Shown here in pieces: positions 9,301 to 16,772 of a stretch of 29,628 nt of DNA. How positions within the stretch are numbered: the stretch's first letter is position 1; each line of letters opens with the position of its first letter. The notes under the pieces were generated by a model. That model was not told the DNA's origin. It saw nothing but the letters and a program-made list of their open reading frames with translations, and made no database searches. A program made the translations under genes and the position numbers. The DNA is from JANQTF01 sp036835375 (GTDB taxonomy: Bacteria; Bacteroidota; Bacteroidia; J057), in assembly GCA_036835375.1 (NCBI GenBank), contig DAITMB010000061.1:1-29628 (forward strand), in the 5' to 3' direction.

Positions 9301-11639
9301 GTAATCGTCCCCTGCCTGATGCCAGTATTTATACCATGCCTTTTTTCAATACCCAAATCTGGGCCGATCATCTCAAGCCAAGCGATGCGGATCGCCTCAA
9401 AGGCTCTCCCTTGGCTCCTAGGCGAAATGACGACAACTTTGAATTATTCGAACGAACGCTCGACAAAAAAACACCTTCTTACGAGGTCTTTGATAGCACA
9501 CTCGCCATTCTACGGCCATACTATACCGATCAGGCGAGGCTCACCCATCGATTGCCCCCCTTTCGTAGCAATGGGAAGGAACTGTCTTGGCAAGAGGTCG
9601 ATGTATTTCCTAAGGACAGATCTCTCGGTTTTTTCAAAGCCTTATACCAAGATCACCTCAAGCTTGAAATGAAGCAGAATCAGCTTTTGCGCATGACCTC
9701 GGATCTGCCTTACTATCGAGTTCCCTATCCGTGGAAGTTATCGGGCTCAAAAGTGGTGTTTTGGACCTCATTTCTCACGCTGATCTTTTTGGCCTACTAC
9801 CTGATCAAATTTGCCCTTGAGCGCTTCTTCTCCTCTGATATCGTAGAGCAGGCGGATCCAGATCCTTTGGCGATACGAGATGCCCTTGCGATTCTCCAAC
9901 GCCACATTTATCTGGTCATTCCTCCCCGCGTCGCAGTGCGAGACTACATCGGCTTGATCGAAAATCGAGAAGAACTTCAACAATCGATTAATCAATATCC
10001 TCGAGAATCCTATCTATTTGATCTACGAAAGCCTGAGGATCTAAGTAAACTTACCTACGCGACAGGCCTCGAAGACGAGCTCCCTGTAGATGTCACCGAG
10101 GTATATCCGCACCCAAGCGAGATTCCCCTCTTGATTCTTGACCACGTGGAAGAGGCCGTGAAGACCAAAGAAGATTGCGAGAAGTTCCTCGAATTGGTGG
10201 AGCACCTCCTGGCAATGGGTCCGCTGCTTGCCCTTGTGAGCACAGAGACGCCAGTCTCTCTTCAAGAGCAGATGGTGAAGAGCATGATTGCAGATTATCC
10301 GACCGAGCAACTCGACTTTCAATCGGACCGTGCTGAAGCTGCCTGGAGCAAGGTGATGGGAGAATTTTCGCGGATCGATTACCCTATCCCCAATTGGCAT
10401 CCCCTTCTGTATGACGGTCCAAGCGTGCATAAGGAAAGCAAACGAGATTTTGAAGTCGGCAATCCAAGTGCTCATTTCCCTACATTGCTCGAAAGGCTTG
10501 AAGCCGCAAAAACCAAACTCACACCGCCTCGCGGAATTTATCGCCAGTTCATTTTCCTCGCACCCTCTGTATTGGAAAAGGAAGCCATTGCTCACCTGGA
10601 TCACCACCACGGTGTAGCATCTGTAAAGAAGCAAGGAGAAGAGGTAAAGGGAAAGCTGCTGTTCGAAACCTTCCATGTCACTTGCACAAAGGATTCAAAA
10701 CACCGTTTTCATCTCATCAATGATGATCCCCATCCCACCGAATTCCTCATCGACGACGTTAGTACGCCCGAGCAAATTGAGAATGTCATTCTACAGCTAA
10801 GCAACCCACAAGATCAGCTCGCTGGCAAAACCATCCGCATTTTCTCGACACTGGCACCGCAAGAGCTGGTTCAGAAGCTCATGAGAGAGGATCATCGTTT
10901 CAGAGATGTAATTCAGACTTGGGACCGAACCATCCACCAACTTCAACTGTTTGCGCTGGTAAGGGAATTTCAATTTGTGAGTCCCCAGGATCGAGTGTCT
11001 GAGATCATTCGACAAGAGTGCATGAACGACTCTTTCCTGCAGGGACTCCAATCTCATCTCCGGCTCCACCTCGCTTTCATGGACGATCGACTCAATGCCA
11101 GGCTCGACAAAGGGCAGCGAGCGGGCGATCGACGACTTCGGGAAGCTGTGATTGTAGAAATTGAACGACAAGCTCACCTGTATTATCAGGCACTGTGGGC
11201 CGCCTGCTCAGAGGAAGAGCATTACTTGATCTACGATCTGGCACAGGATGGCTTGGTGAACACACACAATCGCCGCGGCATCGAAAATCTCATTCGCAAA
11301 GGAATCATCCGGAGGGGCACCAACCAGCTACACCTACTCAACCACAGTTTTCGCAACTTTGTGCTGACAGTGGTAAAGGCGAGAGAGGCCCTAGCCATGG
11401 AAAAAAAGATTCGACAGGAGGGCTCCTGGAACCGGATACGCGTGCCCATCACGCTGATTCTACTCGCTTTTGGGGTATTTGTATTCTATTTCCAAGCCGA
11501 CTGGTTTGATGACACCCTGGGGCTGGTCACCGCGATCGCGGCGGTCATACCGGCACTCAACTCTGTGTTTGAGCGAATTGCAAGCTTCCAGCTTCCCGGC
11601 TTGCCACAGTTGAGCTCGATGTTCAAGAAAAAGTCGTAG
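6351..11639 (+). CDS. Giant multi-pass membrane protein: Cache-like sensor regions, NTPase-like and winged-helix cytoplasmic region
   Basis: The 1762-aa product has likely transmembrane helices near 11-32, 356-377, 391-413, 683-707, 735-755, 759-779, 799-836 (one or two), 914-928, 1135-1153 and 1697-1713, with a weak hydrophobic stretch at 1722-1740. Extracytoplasmic regions at about 33-355 and 414-682 look like Cache/PAS-type sensors: GFAILDEQGNVWFHSNESRN near 598-617 is a typical Cache strand-turn. A third loop spans about 929-1134. The cytoplasmic part (about 1155-1690) has an NTPase-like order: strand plus helix (IYLVIPPRVAVRDYIGLI near 1186), a Walker-B-like LLILDHVEE near 1260 and a sensor-1-like LALVSTETP near 1293. 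The glycine-lysine P-loop is missing. A second, similar half follows (IFLAPSVLEKEA near 1401, FLIDDVSTPEQ near 1465, RIFSTLAPQE near 1496). A winged-helix-like segment lies at 1607-1665. The divergent partner group encodes exported proteins. No known family name is assigned. Confidence 0.9.
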   Translation: MNPTSPKIRNLTLVLSTVAAIVLAFLGYYFFYVEQQEKNLDERNQRVLVQIRDNVIRKNRTYVQNAVNNAPQDIDQLKRRVIALVNEEIREESPRGKAGFAMQIVTNVTADTASTARSLGQRGMLLRRDPFSNQALTDSAKDSLPTTRPFSASATVIVDRDNKVFVVKEAGRRDRSLAFSTWQERSNRLTTQLRYEITPDTRDTTPVILLQQVADTMSAFPLWKVNYQVWVKDAQGEADESYRITLSTTIREFLKNLEREDIFDGMVMIRQKSSGNEDEILTDLIYSSIDQPRVVNYLVSEATRLGAYEADDSVRLGPLADLPYRIYDAELVFQGNRLFLVGLVSKDRFQREKLGISTVAVLIMSLIAILILLSFPVLKLALMGNYERLSLSDLLLMVMSAALGTFLVVQLLIDGYGYNGPDRKRRSQQLVELSREVSDRLSREIDTVRLQLQLLDSLVTDQPESKDITEIWQDDSLSPSLRLYPYFTSTYWTDASFQLLREWTVNPELAPKIKLDDREYLTKLTVGQGWHLPEDQLGDPSFRLQSLLARTTGEQLAVVSIESQALLRSANRSPLRAKTIFLTTKLQSLHQPVLPPGFGFAILDEQGNVWFHSNESRNLQENFLEETGDPSLRAAILNRAPLKISGSYLGQDHEFFMAPLGGMPLYLVCFRETNVYRSTHAQILSLTFFMIIAAFFMVLFFILIQVIVNPKSPLLKNDQFTFDWLRPDRFKMRSYRMLVLINSGNLLLAILLSLLYQHGLPMLCMIVLLYIYTFVLAFLKLNRNANKEFLWEENRRIVFTTGTLLIVSNIFFIIFLGFREYLGLFLFQLIPFCLLLREVGSILRPRVNVVEGKWYKGYRPTHDGVSIGRKFFYRLVGMADIPLEKLGTSIEHLLKQITPGGLFRFFHSEMSYRWFLLSWLIILGVFPVFRFYEFSYNQEYSRLLRFGQIQLLRAYEMHKHEEETWWNQYPRMAMNDSSLIDFYRNRPLPDASIYTMPFFNTQIWADHLKPSDADRLKGSPLAPRRNDDNFELFERTLDKKTPSYEVFDSTLAILRPYYTDQARLTHRLPPFRSNGKELSWQEVDVFPKDRSLGFFKALYQDHLKLEMKQNQLLRMTSDLPYYRVPYPWKLSGSKVVFWTSFLTLIFLAYYLIKFALERFFSSDIVEQADPDPLAIRDALAILQRHIYLVIPPRVAVRDYIGLIENREELQQSINQYPRESYLFDLRKPEDLSKLTYATGLEDELPVDVTEVYPHPSEIPLLILDHVEEAVKTKEDCEKFLELVEHLLAMGPLLALVSTETPVSLQEQMVKSMIADYPTEQLDFQSDRAEAAWSKVMGEFSRIDYPIPNWHPLLYDGPSVHKESKRDFEVGNPSAHFPTLLERLEAAKTKLTPPRGIYRQFIFLAPSVLEKEAIAHLDHHHGVASVKKQGEEVKGKLLFETFHVTCTKDSKHRFHLINDDPHPTEFLIDDVSTPEQIENVILQLSNPQDQLAGKTIRIFSTLAPQELVQKLMREDHRFRDVIQTWDRTIHQLQLFALVREFQFVSPQDRVSEIIRQECMNDSFLQGLQSHLRLHLAFMDDRLNARLDKGQRAGDRRLREAVIVEIERQAHLYYQALWAACSEEEHYLIYDLAQDGLVNTHNRRGIENLIRKGIIRRGTNQLHLLNHSFRNFVLTVVKAREALAMEKKIRQEGSWNRIRVPITLILLAFGVFVFYFQADWFDDTLGLVTAIAAVIPALNSVFERIASFQLPGLPQLSSMFKKKS

Positions 11640-11711
11640 TTATTCGCTGGAAGGCCCTCTTGCCTTGGCTGATCAGTATAGATTATGGCTGAATTTTCGG
11701 ATAAAAGGCCC

Positions 11712-12056
11712 TTATGAGCGGCCAATGGTCACTAGTGGTCTCTCGGTATATTCGGCAGCGCCAGAATGGCGGTGGCCTACATTGGCGCTTGACGTGAGAT
11801 TGGACCTTAAATAGTGCTTCACCCGAACTACCTGAGGACTTTCTTGGTGTCCATGGCCGGATTCCTCTGAATCATGTTCATGGTCAGTTGGCGGAAAGTT
11901 GGGGCGCAAGAAATACCGACAAAGGTCAGGTAACATGCTCCAAAAACTGAAGATAAAAATAAGCAAGAACTTCATAGGAAATGGGGGTTCGATAATCACT
12001 TCAATATTCGTAAAAACCACCTTCCGTAGATTACGAAAGTAAGAAAGTAGCTTCAT
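11712..12056 (-). CDS. Doubtful small ORF with a hydrophobic segment and His-rich part (114 aa)
   Basis: The ORF begins with ATG at 12056. Unusually for this window, it has a Shine-Dalgarno-like GGAGGA about 11 nt upstream. An internal ATG at 11975 would start MKFLLIFIFSFWSMLPDLC, resembling a signal peptide or single membrane helix. An acidic and histidine-rich stretch follows (DHEHDSEESGHGH), which might bind metal. The C-terminal third has no protein-like pattern. It could be a genuine small exported protein, a decayed gene or a chance ORF. It is convergent with the giant membrane protein gene. Confidence 0.3.
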   Translation of the reverse strand: MKLLSYFRNLRKVVFTNIEVIIEPPFPMKFLLIFIFSFWSMLPDLCRYFLRPNFPPTDHEHDSEESGHGHQESPQVVRVKHYLRSNLTSSANVGHRHSGAAEYTERPLVTIGRS

Positions 12057-12502
12057 TTACACAGAATTCCTCCGGTCTTTTGGACGGCTTCGCATAAAAT
12101 ATAAATGAAAACCCAGGCTGATCTTCCTCCTCTTTCGTCACAAATTCTACTCTACTTGCTACTCATGCAGATGTTTTCGCCCATGGATGATCAATCGTTC
12201 TAAGGTGGAGCATATGCGGTCAGAAGCGATCGAGCATGCCCAGAGAGGATGTAAGAAGAAGAGCTATTTCAACCGAATTTCGCATTTTTTCAAGCTTGTA
12301 AGTTTCGTCAGGAGAGTATAATCTATTTGCTCGCCTGTGCCAACTATGGCTTTGATGGTCCTTGAAAGAAAAACTGCTTTTGCGAAACAGATCTCCTTAC
12401 ATTCATAGTATTCATTGATCGACTTGCACGTACAAGAGGCCCAGTCGTCTCAGCTTCCGGAATAATTGCGAGGTCAATGGGCGATTCCCATGGTCTTTTA
12501 AG

Positions 12503-12541
12503 TTGAAAGTGTAGGCGCCCCCATATCTTTTGGTAATTTTG
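12503..12541 (+). promoter_or_regulatory. Candidate promoter of the barrel-like protein gene
   Basis: TAATTTTG at 12534-12541 matches the -7 consensus TAnnTTTG. A looser box, TATCTTTTG (12524-12532), has a TTG at 12503-12505 with an 18-nt spacer. Either would start transcription shortly before the ATG at 12605. The evidence is a consensus match only. Confidence 0.35.
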
Positions 12542-12604
12542 AACCGAGAGATGAACAAAGATTGCTACTGCCACTTGACAACTCACCTGACAGCTACCTT
12601 TTCC

Positions 12605-13546
12605 ATGATTCATTTTCCCTCATTCTTCTCAGCTTGTCGCCACAAAATCATTTGTTTGGCAGTCATTTTTACAGGCTGCCTCTCCCATTCGACCGCGCAA
12701 ACAGAGCCTCACTGGGAGGATAGAATTATTTATGGGGCGGGATTTATGGGCCCTAATGCCTTACCGGTTCCGAGCTTGCCCAAGGGTCGTGTGGAAAATG
12801 TGAACCTCCTGATGGTCTCAGGCATGGCGCAGTTTTCGCCGGGCGACAACACCTATCAACCCAACACCTATGCTTATCTCACGCTGGTGAAGGACCTGGT
12901 TTCTTTTGACTACTTCATGGTTCCGGTGGAATTTTTCAACATGTCCGACGACATCATTGCAGAGAGAAATGTGTTTTCTGCCTTTAAAGATGATCGTTGG
13001 GCAATTGGGGATGTGTATCTCAACAGCAATATCCAAGTGCTCCGATCTCCAAAGTTCCATGCGATGGTGAGAATGGGGTTCAAAATTCCAAGCTCCAACC
13101 TGGTTGGCGCCGCTCGCTTTACCGATTCGCCGGGCTACAACTTGGATGCGAGTTTCGGGAGCTATCTTGTCCAGAAAGAGCACAGCGATCTGGAGCTCTT
13201 CGCCATGGGTGGATTTTATTCCTATCAGACACAGGGCGGCAATGCCAACTACCGTCAAAACGATGCTTTCTTGTTTGGGCTGGGCCTCGGCTGGCGCTTC
13301 CACGAATGGCAAATGGATCACACCGTGCGTGGCTACCTGGGATATTTCAATCTCCGGGATAAGCCTATCGTGTATCGTGGCAGTGTGACGCGCGACTTCG
13401 GCTCTTTTCGCTTGATGGCTGCCTGTCAAGTCGGGCTGCATGATCTTCCTTACGTATCGCCTGAAATCGGTATTGGATACTTGTTTCCGGATATTCCCCT
13501 TCCCAAAAGTCTCTTGGCGTCGTATGGATTGGACGCAAAGAGATAA
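12605..13546 (+). CDS. Probable outer-membrane beta-barrel protein (313 aa)
   Basis: The start at 12605 is chosen because it yields a signal peptide (hydrophobic ICLAVIFTGCLSHSTAQ, cleavage near residue 32). An upstream ATG at 12551 would add 18 residues, and the open frame beyond it begins at a TTG. The mature part is rich in alternating aromatic/polar strands and glycine-aromatic turns (NTYAYLTLVKDLVSFDYFMV, LFAMGGFYSYQTQGG, FGLGLGWRFHEW, TVRGYLGYFNLRD, EIGIGYLFPD), as in outer-membrane barrels that bind small molecules or form channels. It does not end in the classical C-terminal Phe. No specific family is recognised. It stands alone, about 180 bp before the OsmC-family gene. Confidence 0.8.
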   Translation: MIHFPSFFSACRHKIICLAVIFTGCLSHSTAQTEPHWEDRIIYGAGFMGPNALPVPSLPKGRVENVNLLMVSGMAQFSPGDNTYQPNTYAYLTLVKDLVSFDYFMVPVEFFNMSDDIIAERNVFSAFKDDRWAIGDVYLNSNIQVLRSPKFHAMVRMGFKIPSSNLVGAARFTDSPGYNLDASFGSYLVQKEHSDLELFAMGGFYSYQTQGGNANYRQNDAFLFGLGLGWRFHEWQMDHTVRGYLGYFNLRDKPIVYRGSVTRDFGSFRLMAACQVGLHDLPYVSPEIGIGYLFPDIPLPKSLLASYGLDAKR

Positions 13547-13640
13547 GGATTTCCGAAGGGTGTTTTGATCAGGAAAATCTTGCCATTTGAAAAGAATCTC
13601 CTACATCAGCGTGCTACGGACATCAGAAAAGAAGAATCAG

Positions 13641-13648
13641 TATATTTG
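13641..13648 (+). promoter_or_regulatory. Candidate -7 element for the OsmC-family gene
   Basis: TATATTTG fits TAnnTTTG exactly and lies about 80 bp before the ATG at 13730. There is no TTTG at the usual -33 spacing. Its position inside the longer TTG-initiated open frame (from 13565) supports the shorter start at 13730. Confidence 0.35.
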
Positions 13649-13729
13649 CACAAATTGCTGACAATCAAGCTACTGGGGGATTTTATTCGACTGAATCCGT
13701 CAGATCATCTCCCACATCAACGACATCTC

Positions 13730-14164
13730 ATGAAAGTCACCTTAGTGCGTCAAAACCAGGCTGTTCACCTTGAAGGCCAAAACGAAGAAGGACTCCGGGT
13801 ACACACCGACGGGAGCGCCAGCATCGGCGGAGAAAGCAAGGGGATGCGACCCATGGAGCTACTCCTGACCAGCCTGGGAAGCTGTAGCTCCATCGACGTG
13901 ATCACCATCTTACAAAAGATGAAACAACCCTTGGAAGACCTTCGGATTGAGGTAGAAGGTACCAGAAAAGAGGGTGAAATTCCCGCTGTGTTTACGCACA
14001 TTCACCTACATTATCATTTGACGGGTGCGCTAGATCCCGTCAAAGTAGCTCGCGCCATCAGCCTCTCCATGGAGACCTACTGCTCTGTGAGTAAAATGCT
14101 GGAAAAATCGGTAGAGATCACTACAGAATATAGTATTCACCCAAGCGCAGCCCCGACGGTTTAG
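13730..14164 (+). CDS. OsmC/Ohr-family protein
   Basis: This 144-aa OsmC-like protein belongs to a family that includes thiol-dependent peroxidases acting on organic hydroperoxides in the cytoplasm. Both family cysteines are visible: C52 in LGSCSSIDV at the start of the central helix, and C118 in METYCSVSKML. The family landmark GMRPMELLLTSLGSC precedes the first Cys. Length matches the YhfA/OsmC branch (about 135-145 aa). The ATG at 13730 is preferred over the 55-codon extension because the family begins at the KVTLVRQNQ strand. It lies 127 bp upstream of metZ on the same strand and may be co-transcribed with it, though no functional link is established. The exact substrate is unknown. Confidence 0.9.
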   Translation: MKVTLVRQNQAVHLEGQNEEGLRVHTDGSASIGGESKGMRPMELLLTSLGSCSSIDVITILQKMKQPLEDLRIEVEGTRKEGEIPAVFTHIHLHYHLTGALDPVKVARAISLSMETYCSVSKMLEKSVEITTEYSIHPSAAPTV

Positions 14165-14291
14165 GCAAAAGAATTTTGCGTCCGCAACCAGGAAGGAGGA
14201 TCGTAGAACCCTTCATTCTCCTGTTTGTGCAGACTGCTTGCTCCCAAGCATGTCCTGGCACACATCAACTTTCTAAATCAACCGCATAGCC

Positions 14292-15476
14292 ATGGCCGAT
14301 CAGCCATTTCACCCAGATACCCTCGCCATTCGCCTCCAGAGCGAACGGTCCTCCCATCGGGAGCACTCAGTGCCCATCTACAATACCTCCAGCTTTGTGT
14401 TTGAGAATGCCGAGCAAATGCGGGCTATGTTTGCTGACGAAGAAGACGGCCACATTTATAGCCGCTATTCCAACCCCAACGGACGGGAATTTGAGCAAAA
14501 AATGGCGATGCTGGAGGGCATGGAGGATGGATTTGCCACAGCTTCGGGCATGGCGGCAGTATTTGCTAGCATGGTTGCCATATTATCTCAGGGAGATCAT
14601 ATTGTGGCTTCTCGCGCCTTGTTTGGGGCTTCTCACACCATTCTCACCCAGATCCTGCCGCGATTCGGCATCTCTCACACCTATGTGGATCCCACGGCAA
14701 CGGATGCTTGGGAGAAGGCGATGCAGCCCAATACGCGCATGCTCTTTGTAGAGACACCCTCCAATCCCGGCCTCGCCATCGTGGATCTGAGCTATCTGGG
14801 CAAGATCGCCCAGCAGCGTGGCCTCCTGCTAAATGTAGATAATTGCTTCGCGACCCCTTATTTGCAGCAGCCCGCCGCTTTTGGAGCTCATTTGGTGACA
14901 CATTCCGCTACAAAATTCATCGACGGGCAAGGCAGGGTTCTGGGGGGTGTGGTACTTGGTTCAAAAGAATTGGTGGAGCAAGTACGAAAATTTTGTCGGG
15001 CGACAGGCCCTGCCATCGCGCCATTCAACGCCTGGGTACTCTCCAAGAGCCTTGAGACCCTGCATGTGCGCATGGATCGTCACTGCGAAAATGCCTTGGC
15101 TTTGGCTCACTGGTTAGAGACGCGCCCCGACGTGGAGCAAGTCAATTACCCATTTTTGGAAAGCCATCCACAGGCAAAGATCGCCCGTCAACAAATGAAG
15201 CTGGGCGGTGGCGTGGTGACGTTTGAAGTGGCAGGGGGCTTGGAGCGAGGTCGTAGATTCTTGGATGCCCTCCGCATGCTGTCTCTTTCTGCTAACCTTG
15301 GCGACGCGAGAAGCATTGCCACTCATCCTGCCTCCACTACTCACGCTAAGTTGACTGAAGACCAGCGCCGGGCCGTAGGAATTACCCCCGGCTTGGTGCG
15401 AGCATCGGTGGGCCTTGAGCACATCAGCGACATCATTGCTGATGTGGAGCAAGCTTTGAATCGCACCAGAAGCTGA
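14292..15476 (+). CDS. metZ: O-succinylhomoserine sulfhydrylase-like PLP enzyme
   Basis: This 394-aa Cys/Met-metabolism PLP enzyme would form homocysteine from an activated homoserine (O-succinyl- or O-acetylhomoserine) and sulfide in methionine synthesis. The PLP lysine is K208 in HSATKFIDGQGR; the SATK-[FY]-[IL]-DGQGRV-x-GG context is typical of MetZ. Phosphate-binding YSRYSNP lies at 56-62, and the pyridine-nitrogen aspartate is D183 (NVDNCFATP). ETPSNPG (154-160) and NLGDARSIATHPASTTH near the C-terminus are family signatures. Length is normal and the ATG at 14292 is the family start. Cystathionine gamma-synthase/lyase or an acetyl-homoserine-preferring variant cannot be excluded. No SAM riboswitch was recognised upstream. 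A bidirectional hairpin follows the stop. Confidence 0.92.
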   Translation: MADQPFHPDTLAIRLQSERSSHREHSVPIYNTSSFVFENAEQMRAMFADEEDGHIYSRYSNPNGREFEQKMAMLEGMEDGFATASGMAAVFASMVAILSQGDHIVASRALFGASHTILTQILPRFGISHTYVDPTATDAWEKAMQPNTRMLFVETPSNPGLAIVDLSYLGKIAQQRGLLLNVDNCFATPYLQQPAAFGAHLVTHSATKFIDGQGRVLGGVVLGSKELVEQVRKFCRATGPAIAPFNAWVLSKSLETLHVRMDRHCENALALAHWLETRPDVEQVNYPFLESHPQAKIARQQMKLGGGVVTFEVAGGLERGRRFLDALRMLSLSANLGDARSIATHPASTTHAKLTEDQRRAVGITPGLVRASVGLEHISDIIADVEQALNRTRS

Positions 15477-15486
15477 TAACAATACT

Positions 15487-15509
15487 AAAGCAACTGGTCT
15501 AGTTGCTTT
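15487..15509. terminator. Bidirectional terminator between metZ and the quinone-reductase-like gene
   Basis: AAAGCAACT (15487-15495) pairs perfectly with AGTTGCTTT (15501-15509) around loop GGTCT. It lies in the 54-bp gap between convergent genes, so it can end transcripts from both sides. The flanking A/T runs are short. Confidence 0.6.
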
Positions 15510-15530
15510 GATTCGTGCATGCTTGATCCG

Positions 15531-16574
15531 TCATTTCTCCCACGTGAGCACCAGCTTGCCTGTGCTGGACCGAGACTCGAGCAATTCATGGGCTTCCGGT
15601 AACTGTGTAGCGGGAAACACCCGAAAAATTGTGGGACTCAACACCCCATCCGATGCCAAGGCTGCGCAACCCTCCATCAGCTCTTGGATGATCTCGGGAC
15701 GATGATCTGCAATTCGGAGCATATTTACCCCGATCAATGATCGGCTGCCGCCGGTGAGTGCCAGCGGGTGATAGAAGCCGTAGCGAATAGCATTGAGGAT
15801 TTTGGCGACATAGCCGCGAGAGTCGAGGAAGGAAGAACCGCCAAAACACAGCATTCGACCTCCGGGACGTAGCAAGGCCATCCCTTTTTTCACGGAACTA
15901 CCACCAACGGGATCAAAAATGGCGTCTAAGCACAGGGGTCCTCCGATGCGATCGATGGCTTTCGCAAAGTCCTCCTTTCGATAGTCAATGGGATGATCCA
16001 CGCCCTGTGCAGCAAGGTACTCCAGCTTTTCAGGCGACCCAGCTGTCCCAAAGACCTGGCAGCCTGCCGCTTTGGCGAGTTGCACCATCAAGGTTCCCAC
16101 GCCTCCAGCCGCAGCATGAATCAGGACCCGTTCTCCGGCTCGAAGCGGCTGAACATAGCGGGCCATGTACAAGGCGGTCACTCCCTGGGTCGCCAAGGCG
16201 ACACCCACTTCCATTGGGAGAGAAGATGGGAGGCGGGCGATGGCACGGGCATCGGTAATGGCGTAGGTGGCATAGCCTCCAAATCTCGTTAGTCCAAACA
16301 CGCGATCTCCGATGTTCCAGCCAGTCACTCCTGTGCCTAAGGCGTCGATCTCGCCACCTACATCATAGCCGAGCACGGCAGGCAAGGGCGGACAGTCTGG
16401 ATAAAGTCCTAAGCGCGCCATCACATCGGCAAAATTCAGCCCAAACATTTCGACCTTGATCCTCACCTGGCCAAGCCCGGGTTCTGGTTTGATGCCCGGA
16501 CGAAGTTCAAAAGCATGTTGGGGACTTTTATGGGCAGTCAATGTCCAGGCGTTCATCTCAAGCGGATTCATCAT
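15531..16574 (-). CDS. NADPH:quinone-reductase-like medium-chain dehydrogenase (VAT-1/QOR type)
   Basis: This 347-aa medium-chain dehydrogenase/reductase lacks structural zinc ligands, as in the quinone oxidoreductase and VAT-1-like branch. The N-terminal GroES-like part includes GLNFADVMARLGLYP (45-59) and PAVLGYDVGGEI (65-76). The Rossmann nucleotide-binding motif is AAAGGVGTLMVQLAK near 154-168, with VFGTAGSPEKL after it, which suggests NADP(H). FDPVGG and LRPGGRMLCFGGSS follow as expected. The C-terminal region (ILNAIRYGFYHPLALTGGSRSLIGVNMLRI) matches the VAT-1-like branch. The likely reaction is reduction of quinones or alkenals; the substrate is unknown. The start at 16574 is an ATG followed by a second in-frame ATG. 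It is convergent with metZ. Confidence 0.88.
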   Translation of the reverse strand: MMNPLEMNAWTLTAHKSPQHAFELRPGIKPEPGLGQVRIKVEMFGLNFADVMARLGLYPDCPPLPAVLGYDVGGEIDALGTGVTGWNIGDRVFGLTRFGGYATYAITDARAIARLPSSLPMEVGVALATQGVTALYMARYVQPLRAGERVLIHAAAGGVGTLMVQLAKAAGCQVFGTAGSPEKLEYLAAQGVDHPIDYRKEDFAKAIDRIGGPLCLDAIFDPVGGSSVKKGMALLRPGGRMLCFGGSSFLDSRGYVAKILNAIRYGFYHPLALTGGSRSLIGVNMLRIADHRPEIIQELMEGCAALASDGVLSPTIFRVFPATQLPEAHELLESRSSTGKLVLTWEK

Positions 16575-16691
16575 GACAGGAGACCATCAGGAGGGGAAAG
16601 AGGAGTCGATGAATATAAAGATCAATGGTTGAAAAATTGGTCCTTTGAGAAAGGAAATCAATCTCGCATGTCATTTACCCTTCCCTCCCGC

Positions 16692-16727
16692 CGCAGCATC
16701 TCACCGGAAGGTACCTTCCTGCCTGCG
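16692..16727. repeat. Palindromic element upstream of the quinone-reductase-like gene
   Basis: GGAAGGTACCTTCC at 16706-16719 is a perfect 14-bp palindrome. Outer arms CGCAG (16692-16696) and CTGCG (16723-16727) bracket it asymmetrically. It lies about 130 bp upstream of the reductase start and downstream of the response regulator gene. It could be an operator or a transcript-end hairpin; there is no T-run. Confidence 0.4.
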
Positions 16728-16772
16728 AGTCCGAAGTACAGATATGATCAGTTATGCGAAAATGGACAGCGT

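Larger units (their letters stand above)
11640..12604. other. Long gene-poor intergenic region
   Basis: The region between the giant membrane protein gene and the barrel-like protein gene holds one doubtful minus-strand ORF (11712-12056) and a promoter candidate for the downstream gene near 12503-12541. Small inverted repeats occur: AAGGC/GCCTT at 11651-11666, and an AGCGCCA/TGGCGCT pair near 11757-11789 whose left arm could instead form a short hairpin with an adjacent TGGCG. No RNA gene is recognised. It may contain decayed coding sequence. Confidence 0.5.

Noticed and set aside
10041..10676. 211-codon minus-strand ORF
   Set aside because: It is antisense to the cytoplasmic region of the giant protein and has no recognised motif.
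11692..11716. CCCTTATGAG near the 3' end of the giant gene, shared with the MITE inner arm
   Set aside because: A single shared 10-mer without inverted-repeat ends or a flanking duplication can arise by chance and does not show a second element copy.
12818..13441. 207-codon minus-strand ORF
   Set aside because: It lies entirely antisense to the barrel-like protein gene, whose signal peptide and strand pattern are convincing.
14165..14291. Possible SAM riboswitch ahead of metZ
   Set aside because: Only short hairpins (GCAAAA/TTTTGC at 14165-14179) are present; the conserved SAM-I and SAM-II core sequences are not seen.
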